Shown here piece by piece: positions 29,347 through 39,773 of a DNA stretch of 64,000 nucleotides. The notes below the pieces were generated by a model. The model saw nothing but the letters and a program-made list of their open reading frames with translations, had not been told where the DNA came from and did not search any database. The stretch spans positions 496,001 through 560,000 of the forward strand of contig NC_013943.1 of the NCBI RefSeq assembly GCF_000025725.1, read 5' to 3'. The stretch is from Denitrovibrio acetiphilus DSM 12809 (GTDB lineage Bacteria > Chrysiogenota > Deferribacteres > Deferribacterales > Geovibrionaceae). The position numbers and the translations under genes are program-made. The stretch's first letter is position 1. Each line of letters starts with the position of its first letter.

Positions 29347-31272
29347 ATGGAAAGAGGGCTGTCCAATAAGCTGGCTTCAGAACTAAAAAAACATCTTGGT
29401 AATAACGAAGACTGGCTCATTAAACGAATTTTATATTATGCAAAAAAGCAAGGTTATACCGCATACACTTCCACCCTTGAAGAGGCGTGGAGGGCTTCAA
29501 TTGTCGGTCTTAGTACCCCCCTGCTTAATACTCCGTCCACATCCTTCTGGCTACAGGAGCTACATCCTCATTCCGATTTTCCGAGCGATCCTTATGCCCA
29601 GTTCGGTGTTATGGAAGCTAAAAAACACAGGGAACGGGGGATAGACCTGATAATGTTTCTTGGGCTTTTCAAATATTACCGGCAAACATATGAAGACCTG
29701 CTTTTCAAAGTTGATATGGACATGGACGACATTAAGAGCTGCCGTACTTTTCTGAAAAGGTATTTCGACAGGGTAGAGCTTGGCTTTATCGATGGATGGA
29801 TGAAGCTCGGCGGTGATACCATTAACCATGAGATGACAGAGGCTAACAGGCAGCTTACAAATGAGAAGTCTTTGTATCTGACTACTCTGGAAAGCCTTAA
29901 GCAGCCGCTTATCGTTACGGATGACAACGGAGCAGTGAAGCTTATGAATCAGGCAGCGGCAGAGCTGTTTGCAGGTCATTCCGCACCAGGTGCAGTGTAT
30001 TACGGCGGCCAGAAGGTTAATATCTCTCCTGTTATAGAGAAGAATATTAAACTTTTTCTAAAGACGTATAAAGTGTCAGACAGTTACACATTTGTTTATA
30101 ACAATAAAGTCTTTGATGTTACGTCTACCCGTATGAAAGATGTTAGCGGTAAATTTATCGGTCTTGCCGTTATATTAAACGACATAACAGATAAGAGAAA
30201 CACAGAAAGCTACCTGAAAGAAAGTGAAGCACTGCGGAAGGCATTTATGGAGGGGATAGATGCTGCTGCACTTGTGCTGGACATGGAAACACAGGAAGTT
30301 GTTGATTTTAATACCAGAGTGGAAGATCTTTTTTCTGGGTGCAGTTTTACAGAGGAAGGTCCTGTTTTTTATGAAAATATTGGCGGTGAGCCTCACTCTG
30401 TATTCGATCTTGCGGAAAAGTCAGTTAATAATGAAGAACGATATATCGACCTTTGCAGAGAGCATTTTAAACCGGTCAGACTTTTTTCTGTGGAAGTATG
30501 GTTTCACAACAAACGTCATAAAATAATGATAATTTTTGATATTTCACGGGAGAAAATGCTGGAGAAAAGAGCTAACCACCTGCAGCATCTTGAAGTTCTG
30601 GGGGATATCGCAAGCTCCATTCCTGTTATGATAGGTGCAGCCACGGAGGAGCTGGGGGATACTATCGATGAGCTTCAGAAAGGGCTTGCCGGTGGCGTAG
30701 GCTCTGACGTTTTAATAGATAATGTCAAAACAGCAGCAGGGAAGGCATCTGATATCAGTGAAGTTATCACTGCCCTGCATTCCATTGTGCAGTATGAAAC
30801 AGAGAGTGCGTGTATTGATCTGAATCAGCTTTTGAAAAACTGTATAACCCTTACACGGGACAAGTGGTATCCATATGCCGATGTGCAGACATCATTTGGA
30901 AACGGGCAGATTGGGGTTGTATGCTCTCCTGATGAGATGGGACAGGTTTTTCTGAATCTGCTTGTGAATGCTGCCTATGCAGTGCGCAAGAAGTATGAGA
31001 CAGACAGTGGCAGAGGTTCTATTATTATATCGAGCAGATATACTGGTACGTTTTTCGAGGCAAAGATAAGTGACTCGGGCATAGGCATAAAGAAAAAAGA
31101 CTACAAGCGTGTTTTTGATCAGGGATTTTCTACAAAAGAGGTTGGCAGTGTCACAGGGAATGGACTTGCCATAGTGTACGATATCGTGGTGAAAAGACAC
31201 AAAGGGACTATTGAATTTAAAAGTGCAGAAGGGAGGGGGACTGAGTTTACTCTCCGGATTCCCGTTGATTAG
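29347..31272 (+). CDS. PAS sensor histidine-kinase-like protein lacking the phospho-acceptor His
   Basis: 641 residues from the ATG at 29347 (GAGAG upstream; a TTG six codons earlier is open). An all-helical N-terminal domain (about 1-175) is followed by two PAS regions (about 180-290 and 295-400), a dimerisation helix and a HATPase_c domain with an intact N box (NLLVNAAYAV), G1 (DSGIGI), F box (VFDQGFSTK) and G2 (GNGLAI). At the H box, where relatives have GIAHE-type sequence after LGxLA, this protein reads LGDIASSIPVMIGAATEEL. The ATP site is kept but the usual phospho-acceptor is missing. No response regulator gene is adjacent. Confidence 0.85.
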   Translation: MERGLSNKLASELKKHLGNNEDWLIKRILYYAKKQGYTAYTSTLEEAWRASIVGLSTPLLNTPSTSFWLQELHPHSDFPSDPYAQFGVMEAKKHRERGIDLIMFLGLFKYYRQTYEDLLFKVDMDMDDIKSCRTFLKRYFDRVELGFIDGWMKLGGDTINHEMTEANRQLTNEKSLYLTTLESLKQPLIVTDDNGAVKLMNQAAAELFAGHSAPGAVYYGGQKVNISPVIEKNIKLFLKTYKVSDSYTFVYNNKVFDVTSTRMKDVSGKFIGLAVILNDITDKRNTESYLKESEALRKAFMEGIDAAALVLDMETQEVVDFNTRVEDLFSGCSFTEEGPVFYENIGGEPHSVFDLAEKSVNNEERYIDLCREHFKPVRLFSVEVWFHNKRHKIMIIFDISREKMLEKRANHLQHLEVLGDIASSIPVMIGAATEELGDTIDELQKGLAGGVGSDVLIDNVKTAAGKASDISEVITALHSIVQYETESACIDLNQLLKNCITLTRDKWYPYADVQTSFGNGQIGVVCSPDEMGQVFLNLLVNAAYAVRKKYETDSGRGSIIISSRYTGTFFEAKISDSGIGIKKKDYKRVFDQGFSTKEVGSVTGNGLAIVYDIVVKRHKGTIEFKSAEGRGTEFTLRIPVD

Positions 31273-31284
31273 GTATGATGTATT

Positions 31285-32202
31285 TTAAACTCCCAACAGA
31301 AACAGCCAGAAGGTGAAAGTAAAGATAGACAGCAGTGTTGATATAACTATCGTACTTCCGGCAAGCGGCGCATCACCCTGCATCTGAGAGGCAAGAACAT
31401 AATTCACAGTAGCAGTCGGCGCAGACAGCATTATAACGAGTGTTTTTGATGTGATAGAAAATTCCATTCCGAACAAATGGAGCAGTGCAAACGCCAGAAA
31501 AGGCATCACAAGTAATTTCATCGATGACGCCAGCATAGAGGGCATCAACTCTCCTTTCATCTGTGCACGGCTCATGCTCCCCCCCACACAAAAGAGAGCA
31601 AGTGGCAGTGTCACTCCGCTGACAATCTGAAGAGACCTTTCTATGAAAACAGGAAAACCTATAGAGAACCATGACGCGGCAATGCCCAGCAGACAGGCTA
31701 TTGCAAGTGGGTTAAGCAGTGTGTTCCTGAGGAACGGTTTGAATGATCTGCCCGTTGTCATGGATATGCTGAGAGCCACGACGGACATAAAGTTGACCAT
31801 AGGCACAACAAATGCCATCAGAACAGAAGCGACCACAAGTCCCTGATCACCGTATGCATATGCGCTTACGGGTAGTCCCATATACGCATAGTTAGCACGA
31901 AATGAATTCATGGCAAAAGTGCCGGAGGAATTGCCAAGCCCTGTTGTTTTAGCAAGGATAAATGATATGGCGAACATAAGCATTATTGCGCATATCATAA
32001 CCACAAGATGGCTTATGCTGAATACTGAACGCAGGTCGGCATGGGATATTTTGTAAAACAATAGAACAGGCAGACAGACATTGAATATCAGCCTGTTTGC
32101 TGTTGTGATGAAGTCTCCGTCAATAAGGTTAATCCGCTTTATGAACCAGCCCAGGGACAGGACTATGAACACAGGGAGAATAATTTGTAAAATTTGTACC
32201 AT
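31285..32202 (-). CDS. AEC family transporter (auxin efflux carrier type)
   Basis: 305 residues with about ten membrane helices in two five-helix halves, as in bacterial AEC carriers. Typical features are NRLIFNVCLPVLLFYKIS near the start and SAPTATVNYVLASQM near the C-terminus. Bacterial members move malonate, malate or other small organic anions. Convergent with the kinase-like gene, 12 bases apart. Confidence 0.85.
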   Translation of the reverse strand: MVQILQIILPVFIVLSLGWFIKRINLIDGDFITTANRLIFNVCLPVLLFYKISHADLRSVFSISHLVVMICAIMLMFAISFILAKTTGLGNSSGTFAMNSFRANYAYMGLPVSAYAYGDQGLVVASVLMAFVVPMVNFMSVVALSISMTTGRSFKPFLRNTLLNPLAIACLLGIAASWFSIGFPVFIERSLQIVSGVTLPLALFCVGGSMSRAQMKGELMPSMLASSMKLLVMPFLAFALLHLFGMEFSITSKTLVIMLSAPTATVNYVLASQMQGDAPLAGSTIVISTLLSIFTFTFWLFLLGV

Positions 32203-32296
32203 TTTTCTTATCTTTTATTATAATAGCGCAGTTGTTGATGCATTATACTTAAAAAATTAATTTGTATCACTAAAACTTTATATAAAGGTGACGCTT

Positions 32297-33652
32297 ATGA
32301 GGTTTAATAAAGGTTTCTGGTGGCTTATGCTGCTTGTAACATCACTATTCGGCGCCCATATGGTAAACACTGACCTTCGTGGCGACAGTATGAACTATGC
32401 AGCTATTTCTAACAATATTCTGCATGGAAATAATCCTTTGATACTGACTTTGAACGATAACCTTTATATGAATAAACCGCCGTTGTTTTTCTGGGTGAAT
32501 GCTTTGTTTATAAAGTTTTTCGGTGCGACGCCATTTAGTGTGAAGCTTTCTACTCTCCTTGCCGCTCTTGCTGTAACATTTTTCCTTTATAAAATTATAA
32601 AAGAGATATTAAAAGATGAACGTTCTGCGGTCATAGCACCATTTTTATTTTTTACGACATACATAGTTTATAAAAATACTCACATGTTAAAGCTTGAGAC
32701 TTTTGTCAGCGCATTTATGCTGGGAGCGGTATATTTTTATTTAAGGTTTATTAAGGATAAAGGCAGTTTGAATCTTATTCTTGTTAGTATCTTTTCGGGG
32801 CTGGCAGTTTTTTCCAAAGGGGCTTTGGGAGTTGTGCCTGTTGCAGCTATGTTTGTATTTCCTGTTTTCTGCAAAAACCTGCTTACATTTAGTTATTACT
32901 CAAAAATGTTGCTGGTGGCAGTACTGACAGTTGTTATCCCCGGGTGGTGGTTTTGGTATATTATAGGGCAGACCCCTTTTTTTGAAACCTTCTTTATCAG
33001 TCAGATGCTTGACAGGGTTGGAGATAATGCCATCAGTATGAGTGGTACAACCTATTTTCGAAGACCTGTGTGGGCATATCTGATTTATATCCTTAAATAC
33101 GGTGGTCTTTTTATTGTTCTGTTTCCCTATGGTCTTTACAGGCTTAAAAAGGACGGTAAGATAAATACTGGTGTTAAATTTATGCTGACACTTGCAGTGA
33201 TGTATACGGTTGTAATTCACTTTATTACGACAAGAGAACAGAGATATCTTTATCAGTTTTATATGTTTTTCTGGTTTGCCGGTGCTTATGGTGTTTCTGT
33301 ACTGATAAAGAAGAATTATACGCCGTTTTTGAAATATGTATCCATAGGGCTTCTGCTGTTTCTGGTAATTTATCCCGGGGATCTTAACTGGAGCACATAT
33401 GGTGTGCTTATGGATGTTAACCGTATAGCAGAGAAAAACGATATTAAAGTTGTGGCAAGGGAACCAAACCTTACGGATAAATCAGATAAGGCGGCTATGA
33501 GTTTTTATCTGCGGGGTTATTCTTCCAGTCCGGCAGGACTAGAGAGATGGATAGAAGTTACTGATAAACACCATAGACTTAATGACGGCGACCTTTTGTA
33601 TTCCACACGCAGGATACTTGTTTATCTTATGAGGTCAGAAGGTGCCAACTAA
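32297..33652 (+). CDS. GT39-like membrane glycosyltransferase (ArnT/PMT type)
   Basis: About 451 residues from the ATG at 32297 (AAAGGTGA upstream; a GTG at 32288 is also open). The start TDLRGDSMNYAAISNNIL carries the catalytic-type Asp in the first periplasmic loop, then NKPPLFFWVNALF is the PMT_2 family signature. Ten to eleven membrane helices follow. It probably moves a sugar from a polyprenyl-phosphate carrier to lipid A, a glycan or protein; the acceptor is unknown. A small membrane protein gene follows. Confidence 0.82.
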   Translation: MRFNKGFWWLMLLVTSLFGAHMVNTDLRGDSMNYAAISNNILHGNNPLILTLNDNLYMNKPPLFFWVNALFIKFFGATPFSVKLSTLLAALAVTFFLYKIIKEILKDERSAVIAPFLFFTTYIVYKNTHMLKLETFVSAFMLGAVYFYLRFIKDKGSLNLILVSIFSGLAVFSKGALGVVPVAAMFVFPVFCKNLLTFSYYSKMLLVAVLTVVIPGWWFWYIIGQTPFFETFFISQMLDRVGDNAISMSGTTYFRRPVWAYLIYILKYGGLFIVLFPYGLYRLKKDGKINTGVKFMLTLAVMYTVVIHFITTREQRYLYQFYMFFWFAGAYGVSVLIKKNYTPFLKYVSIGLLLFLVIYPGDLNWSTYGVLMDVNRIAEKNDIKVVAREPNLTDKSDKAAMSFYLRGYSSSPAGLERWIEVTDKHHRLNDGDLLYSTRRILVYLMRSEGAN

Positions 33653-33691
33653 ATATTGTTATTGTGCGTAATATGATGTATAAGACGAGCT

Positions 33692-33952
33692 ATGAAATAT
33701 AAAGATTTTACAAAATACTTCGGCGGACAGTACATGCGTTACTGGTACATCGCCTTTGCAGTGGTTATTATATGGTTTACTGTGAATATGGTGAACAACG
33801 GTGCAGTTTCAAGCTATGAGCTGACAGCATATGATAATGCGGGCAATGTTGTCGGAACGAAGGTTGTTAATGGCGATACAATGAGTGCTCCCGAGAGACT
33901 GCCGATAACCAAATCCTATAAACCTCTGAAACCGATCGGGATACTGGACTAA
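33692..33952 (+). CDS. Small single-pass membrane protein, unknown
   Basis: 86 residues. One membrane segment (about 15-33, RYWYIAFAVVIIWFTVNMV), then a short domain with SSYELTAYDNAGNVVGTKVV and a Pro-rich end. I know no family. It follows the glycosyltransferase by 39 bases and may be cotranscribed. Confidence 0.65.
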   Translation: MKYKDFTKYFGGQYMRYWYIAFAVVIIWFTVNMVNNGAVSSYELTAYDNAGNVVGTKVVNGDTMSAPERLPITKSYKPLKPIGILD

Positions 33953-34038
33953 AGCAATCTGACTGCATTTCCGGTGATCTAACTTCTCTTCTGTAGCTTT
34001 AAATAAGATAATAAAAGTCTGTGAAATCGGAAAAGTTC

Positions 34039-34067
34039 TTGATTTCCAGTGATTTTGGATTAATAAT
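34039..34067 (+). promoter_or_regulatory. Sigma-70-like promoter upstream of recJ
   Basis: TTGATT at 34039-34044, a 17-base spacer and AATAAT at 34062-34067, 30 bases before the recJ ATG. Confidence 0.5.
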
Positions 34068-34097
34068 CAGTATGGCAGAGGAGCTATAGGTACTGTT

Positions 34098-35876
34098 ATG
34101 TCAGAGATCAGCTATAAAAGTCTGAGGTACAAATGGATATACAGAAAGCCTGAATGCAGCGACATTTCAGAGCTCGCAGATGAGCTGGGGATGCCGGTGT
34201 GCATAACTGAGGCTTTGTATAAGCGTGAACTTTTTAATGCTGATGTCCTTGATGCCTATTTCAAAACCCCTCTGAAGGGGATCTCTTCCCCCTTTCTTAT
34301 AAAAGATATGGAAAAAGCCGCAGCAGCGATTGCGGAGTCTATTAAAAATAATACAAAAATATGCATATACGGTGACTATGACGTTGACGGTGTCACGTCA
34401 GTTGCGCTTATGTTTCTCTTTCTGAAAGAAGTGGGAGCGGATGTAACTTACTATATCCCCAACAGGCTGCAAGAGGGCTATGGACTGAACAAAACAGCAA
34501 TAAAAGATATAGCGGAAGCCGGGAGCAGGCTTATAATAACTGTAGACTGTGGCATAAATGCCATGGAAGAAGTGCAGTATGCTGTTTCCATGGGGGTGGA
34601 GGTTATAATAACTGATCATCACCAGCCTTCCGAAAGTATCCCTGAGGGTGCTGCCGCAGTAGTAAACCCAATGAGAGAAGACGACACCAGCGCCTTTAAG
34701 GGGTTGTCCGGTGTGGGAGTTGCCTTTAAACTTGTTATGGCACTCCGCTACAAGCTGAATGAGTCCGGACGATTCAAAGGTAAGATACCAAACATCAAAA
34801 AATATCTCGATCTGGTCACGCTTGGCACTATTGCAGACGTTGTGCCTCTTGTTGGCGAAAACAGAATTATCGTCAGGCACGGACTGGAGATATTATCAGG
34901 AAAGAACTGCCGTCCCGGTCTACGTGAGCTTAAACGTGTGGCGGGGATAGACGGGCAGAAGGTTACCACAACCCATGTCGGATTTGGTCTTGCCCCACGG
35001 ATAAACGCTGTCGGGCGTATGGGGGCATCGGATAAAGGGCTCAGGCTTCTGATTACAAACGACAGGGAACAATCTTTGTATCTGGCAGAGGAGCTGGACA
35101 AAGAGAACAAATCCCGTCAGGACATAGAAAGGCATATAATAGAAGAATCCTTTAAGCGGGTTGAGAAAAATAAGCTCCACGAAAAATATAAAGGACTTGT
35201 GCTGTACTCTGAGGAGTGGCATCAGGGTGTAATAGGGATTGTTGCATCCCGTCTGGTCGAAAAGTATAATCTGCCTGCGATAGTGCTGACTTTCGAAGAT
35301 GGTGTTGGCAAAGGTTCCGGACGGAGCATTCCGTCTTTCGACCTTTACAAGGGGCTGGAGCAGATGCAGGACATCCTTTTGTCTTTCGGAGGGCATAAAT
35401 ATGCCGCCGGGCTGAGGATAGAGGAACAGCACATCACAAGCCTTCAGAAGCGTTTTCATAAGGCGGTTGAAGACCTGCTAGAGCCAAAGGATTTCGTTGC
35501 CGAGCTGAAAATTGATGCGCTCATGGAACCCTCTGATGTCAGCTCAGAGCTGATGAAGTGGCTGGGGCGCATGGAGCCTTACGGTGCGGGGAACAGAGAG
35601 CCTGTTTTCTGTATGCGCGGAGTTAATAAGCATCAGGAGCCCGTTTTTGTGGGCAGAGAAAGTATGCATCTGAAGATATTTCTGGAAAAAAACGGAAAGG
35701 TCTTTGACTGCATAGGTTATAACATGAAAGCATACAAGGATGTTGTGTACGGAAACGAAAGTTTTGATATAGTTTTTTCTCCAGCGGCGACAGGCTATTA
35801 TCACGGGCGTTACACACAGCTTGTTTTAAAAGATATAAAACCGGCGGATGGTGAATGGGAAACAGAGAAAGAATAG
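34098..35876 (+). CDS. recJ: Single-stranded-DNA exonuclease RecJ
   Basis: 592 residues. DHH-family motifs: IYGDYDVDGVTSVALM, VDCGINAM, ITDHHQPSE, and the DHHA1 part with GGHKYAAGLRIEE. A C-terminal OB domain follows (about 465-590). It degrades single-stranded DNA 5' to 3' in recombination and mismatch repair. Its 3' end overlaps the relA/spoT gene by 22 bases. Confidence 0.95.
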   Translation: MSEISYKSLRYKWIYRKPECSDISELADELGMPVCITEALYKRELFNADVLDAYFKTPLKGISSPFLIKDMEKAAAAIAESIKNNTKICIYGDYDVDGVTSVALMFLFLKEVGADVTYYIPNRLQEGYGLNKTAIKDIAEAGSRLIITVDCGINAMEEVQYAVSMGVEVIITDHHQPSESIPEGAAAVVNPMREDDTSAFKGLSGVGVAFKLVMALRYKLNESGRFKGKIPNIKKYLDLVTLGTIADVVPLVGENRIIVRHGLEILSGKNCRPGLRELKRVAGIDGQKVTTTHVGFGLAPRINAVGRMGASDKGLRLLITNDREQSLYLAEELDKENKSRQDIERHIIEESFKRVEKNKLHEKYKGLVLYSEEWHQGVIGIVASRLVEKYNLPAIVLTFEDGVGKGSGRSIPSFDLYKGLEQMQDILLSFGGHKYAAGLRIEEQHITSLQKRFHKAVEDLLEPKDFVAELKIDALMEPSDVSSELMKWLGRMEPYGAGNREPVFCMRGVNKHQEPVFVGRESMHLKIFLEKNGKVFDCIGYNMKAYKDVVYGNESFDIVFSPAATGYYHGRYTQLVLKDIKPADGEWETEKE

Positions 35877-38011
35877 TCCGTTTGATGGACATACAGGACA
35901 GATTGATAAAAAACGGCATAAAAGACGGGTTCGACCGTGTGCATACCGCATACGTATATGCCGCCCAGAAGCATAGAGGACAGCTGCGGAAAAGTGGTGA
36001 GCCTTACCTCTCGCACCCTTTGAATGTCGCTTACATACTCGCTCAGATGAATATGGACGTAGATACTGTTGTGGGCGGGCTTCTTCATGATACAGTCGAA
36101 GACACAGATGCAACATTCGATGAGATATCAAAGCTTTTCGGCGAAGATGTTGCGTTCATCGTGGACGGTGTCACAAAAATAGGAAAGATAGAGTTTAAAT
36201 CTCAGCAGGAGAAACAGGCGGAAAACTTCCGTAAGATGCTTATATCCATGTCAAAAGATGTACGTGTTATCCTCATTAAGCTTGCAGACAGGCTGCATAA
36301 TATGCGTACTCTGGACTATCTACACGATGAGAAAAAACGAAGAATAGCAAGGGAAACCATGGACATCTATGCACCTATGGCACACAGGATGGGGATTGCG
36401 TGGATAAAATGGGAGCTCGAAGACAGGTGTTTCCACATCCTTGAGCCTGATGAATATTACGATATATACGAAAAAGTTAAGCTCAAACGCGGCGAGCGCG
36501 AGGAGTTGCTGATTAATGTCCGCGAAAAAGTCGTGGAGGAGCTCCAGAAGCACAATATAAAAGCTAGTGTCACAGGCAGACCGAAGCACTTCTTTTCAAT
36601 CTATAATAAGATGAAAAAGAAGAAAGTAAGTTTTGAAGAGATATACGATCTGCTGGCTCTCCGTGTGCTGGTTGACGATGTTGCCACATGCTACGCTGTG
36701 ATGGGGATTCTTCACAATATCTGGAACCCTATTCAGCACAGATTTAAAGACTATATTGCCATGCAGAAGACAAATCTTTATCAGTCGCTGCACACTACTA
36801 TCATTACCAAAAAAGGCGTGACAGTGGAGTTTCAGATAAGAACACACGAGATGCACAAAGTTGCGGAAGAGGGTATTGCAGCGCACTGGAAATATAAAGA
36901 GGGGAAGGTCTTTGACCCGCAGGAAGATAAGACTTTTACATGGCTTCGCCAGCTTCTGGAACAGCACGAACTGCAAAAACCGGAAGACCTTGTTGAAGCT
37001 TTGAAAGAGGATGTTCTGCCGACTCAGATATATGTTTTCACCCCGAACGGTGATGTTATGGAGCTTCCGGTAGGCTCGACACCTGTTGACTTTGCATACA
37101 GCATCCATACAGAGGTCGGACATAAATGTAAAGGTGCCAAAGTTGACGGGCGTATAGTTCCTCTGAAATATAAGCTGCGTAACGGTGACCGTATTTCCAT
37201 TATCACAGGGGAAGACCATAAACCCAGCCGTGACTGGCTGAACTTTGTTAAAACCAGCCGGGCGAAAACCCGTATCCGTGCTGCATTAAGGAAGATTGAT
37301 GCTGATTTCAGCCGTACCGTTGGGTTCGAGCTTCTGGATAAGGAGTTCAAAGCGGAAAACCTTGAAGTGCGTGAAATTTTCAATAAACCTGAAAATATTA
37401 AGAAAGTCCTAGAGAAGTATAAACTATCTGATGAGGATGACATATATGCAACCGTAGGTTTCGGACGTATCTCTCCTAAGCAGATTGTACATATATTTTC
37501 CGAAGTGAAGGAGCTTAAGCCGGAAGACCTTTCAAAACCTGCACCGGTTCAGACACGCAAGAAATCAAGTAATCCCTTTATTATCGAGGGTATAGATGAT
37601 GTTCTTGTTAAAATAGCAAAATGCTGCTCCCCTCTGCCCGGAGAAGATGTTGTGGGATATATCAGCCGTGGGCGGGGGATAGTCGTACACAGCACAACCT
37701 GTCAGAACCTGAAAAATACTGTTTTCAGCAATGAGCGCCTTGTGGACGTGCAGTGGGATGACAAAAAGAACTACAAAATGCCTGTCAAAATCCACGCCAA
37801 TATAGAGGACAGAACGGGTATGCTGAATTCCCTGACAACGGTACTGAAAGATATGGGGCTCAATATTCTGGAGCTTTCATCCAAACGTGATAAAGACGGA
37901 ACTGCCCATCTTGATTTTTCTATTGAAGTGAAAAATAAAAATGAGCTTGAAAGCGTAATGCGGAAGCTGAAAACCATTGAGGGTATGCTGAATGTTATGT
38001 CTAAATCATAA
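35855..38011 (+). CDS. Bifunctional (p)ppGpp synthetase/hydrolase (Rel/SpoT)
   Basis: 718 residues. The HD hydrolase domain is intact (LLHDTVEDTDAT). The synthetase domain follows, with RFKDYIAMQKTNLYQSLHTT; the RFKD loop is the RxKD form typical of bifunctional enzymes, not monofunctional RelA. Then come TGS (IYVFTPNGDVMELPVGSTP), a zinc-finger/helical region (AKCCSPLPGEDVVGYI) and a C-terminal ACT domain. It sets the stringent-response alarmone level. Start is either 35855 or the Met ten codons later (MDIQDRL); both are plausible. Translation is coupled to recJ by overlap. Confidence 0.94.
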   Translation: MGNRERIVRLMDIQDRLIKNGIKDGFDRVHTAYVYAAQKHRGQLRKSGEPYLSHPLNVAYILAQMNMDVDTVVGGLLHDTVEDTDATFDEISKLFGEDVAFIVDGVTKIGKIEFKSQQEKQAENFRKMLISMSKDVRVILIKLADRLHNMRTLDYLHDEKKRRIARETMDIYAPMAHRMGIAWIKWELEDRCFHILEPDEYYDIYEKVKLKRGEREELLINVREKVVEELQKHNIKASVTGRPKHFFSIYNKMKKKKVSFEEIYDLLALRVLVDDVATCYAVMGILHNIWNPIQHRFKDYIAMQKTNLYQSLHTTIITKKGVTVEFQIRTHEMHKVAEEGIAAHWKYKEGKVFDPQEDKTFTWLRQLLEQHELQKPEDLVEALKEDVLPTQIYVFTPNGDVMELPVGSTPVDFAYSIHTEVGHKCKGAKVDGRIVPLKYKLRNGDRISIITGEDHKPSRDWLNFVKTSRAKTRIRAALRKIDADFSRTVGFELLDKEFKAENLEVREIFNKPENIKKVLEKYKLSDEDDIYATVGFGRISPKQIVHIFSEVKELKPEDLSKPAPVQTRKKSSNPFIIEGIDDVLVKIAKCCSPLPGEDVVGYISRGRGIVVHSTTCQNLKNTVFSNERLVDVQWDDKKNYKMPVKIHANIEDRTGMLNSLTTVLKDMGLNILELSSKRDKDGTAHLDFSIEVKNKNELESVMRKLKTIEGMLNVMSKS

Positions 38012-38015
38012 TGTT

Positions 38016-39773
38016 TCAGATGAAGAGACCGGATGAGCGTTCAATTTTCGCAGACAGGCATTTTCTGACGGCATCTTTTGTTGATATTACGGTCAGTTTG
38101 GTTTTAGCTCTTGTTACCGCAGTATAAAACAGCTCTCTTGTCAGTATGGCGCTGTCAGAGTCAGGCAGGATAAAGAGCACATGGTCAAACTCTGAACCCT
38201 GACTTTTGTGAACTGTCATGGAATATGCCGGAACATGCGCCGGAAGCCTTGCTGGTGTGATGTGTCTTATCTTGTCCTTATCGTGGGCGAAACACGATTT
38301 CAATTCAGAGTTACCTAAAATAAGCCCTGTCTCACCGTTGAAAATATTCAGGCTATAGTCATTTTCTACAACCATAACCGGCATACCGTGGTAGAAATGC
38401 TTTGTATTATCAGTGTGTCCCGCTCTGAAAAGTGTTTGCTGCGCTATGGTATTTATGTGGGCGGTTCCGCCGTTCATCTGCCTGTGTGGAGTGAGAATGC
38501 GAAATTTATTGAAAGCTTCTATTGCCAGATTCTGATCCTGTTCCCTGCTGTAGCTTTCAAAATGTCTCAGAACATACCCGCCTGCCGCAGTTTCGAAATT
38601 ATTATCCAGTTCCAGAAACTCAACCTTTTTTGTTGTGTCGTTCAGAAGGACTTCCAGTGCTGTTTTATGGTCACCTCTGCCTGCCGCAGCCGCCAGAAGA
38701 CCGATGCCTGCGTTACTGTCGTATCTGTAGCTTTTGTCCAGCATTATTGTTACATCAGCGTACGGGGATTTACCGGCTTTGATTGTTCCGGTTGTGTATT
38801 TTGACAGTATCTCTGCTCGGTCTGTACTAAATTCATCAACAGGTGCCGCACTGCATATGTCACCCATAACGGCACCCGGCTGAACGGATGCGAGCTGATC
38901 TTTATCGCCCAGCAGAATGAGACGGCAGTCATCGCTTAAAGCTTCTGTCAGCTTTGCCATATTACGCACATCAATCATGGACGCCTCGTCGGCTACAACG
39001 ACATCATAGGGGAGTTTGTTCTCTTTGTTAAACCTCGGCACACGGCTGTCTCCAGCCATACCCAGCAGTCTGTGTATGGTTAGTGCTTTTTCCGGTATCT
39101 GGTCTATGAAAGCTTCGTGTTTGTATTCTTCACGTTTTTCAGAGATAGATTCTGTCAGCCGTGCCGCGGCTTTACCGGTTGGTGCGCATACGGCTATTTT
39201 AACAGGCTCACTGCTCATCTCTGCCAGAACTGCAAGCAGATTGAAAACAGTGGAGGTCTTACCCGTACCGGGGCCCCCTGATATTACGCTGAAGCTGTTC
39301 ATGGCGGTGTTTATTGCCGCTGCTTTCTGCATGTTATTTTCAGGGAAATACTTATCTATTAACTTTTCTGTTTCCGGCGTCATGATGTATGGGGCTGAAA
39401 CTCTGTTTTTTATATAAATCCCCACAGAGTTTTCATCAGAATAGAAACTTTTCATATATATACTGCTGCCCGCTTTTATAAACGGAGCAGAGATAGCCGG
39501 AGCCTCGCAGAGCGCACCTTTTGTTATGAGTCCGGCGATCACATTTTCGCTGAAGGCATTATTGATTTCTTTGTTAAAGGATTTATAGAATGAAATCTTT
39601 TCAGGCTCTGCCATGTTCAGGCAGGTATTCCCCCCCTCGGTAACGTTGAAGACGAGCGCAAAAAGAAGCGCGCCTTCCGGTGCTCCGAAGGTATCTGCAA
39701 GATTCCTTGCAAAATATATGTCTATATCACGAAGGAGTTTTTGCTCCTGAAGCTGTAGCAGTAAATTTATCAT
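38016..39773 (-). CDS. recD: Exodeoxyribonuclease V alpha subunit RecD
   Basis: 585 residues from the ATG at 39773, which overlaps the recB stop by four bases (ATGA). Helicase motif I is ISGGPGTGKTSTVFN, motif II VVADEASMID, and the end has AYSMTVHKSQGSEFDHVL and YTAVTRAKTKL. RecD is the 5'-3' helicase of RecBCD. Last gene of recC-recB-recD, ending four bases from the convergent relA/spoT stop. Confidence 0.94.
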   Translation of the reverse strand: MINLLLQLQEQKLLRDIDIYFARNLADTFGAPEGALLFALVFNVTEGGNTCLNMAEPEKISFYKSFNKEINNAFSENVIAGLITKGALCEAPAISAPFIKAGSSIYMKSFYSDENSVGIYIKNRVSAPYIMTPETEKLIDKYFPENNMQKAAAINTAMNSFSVISGGPGTGKTSTVFNLLAVLAEMSSEPVKIAVCAPTGKAAARLTESISEKREEYKHEAFIDQIPEKALTIHRLLGMAGDSRVPRFNKENKLPYDVVVADEASMIDVRNMAKLTEALSDDCRLILLGDKDQLASVQPGAVMGDICSAAPVDEFSTDRAEILSKYTTGTIKAGKSPYADVTIMLDKSYRYDSNAGIGLLAAAAGRGDHKTALEVLLNDTTKKVEFLELDNNFETAAGGYVLRHFESYSREQDQNLAIEAFNKFRILTPHRQMNGGTAHINTIAQQTLFRAGHTDNTKHFYHGMPVMVVENDYSLNIFNGETGLILGNSELKSCFAHDKDKIRHITPARLPAHVPAYSMTVHKSQGSEFDHVLFILPDSDSAILTRELFYTAVTRAKTKLTVISTKDAVRKCLSAKIERSSGLFI

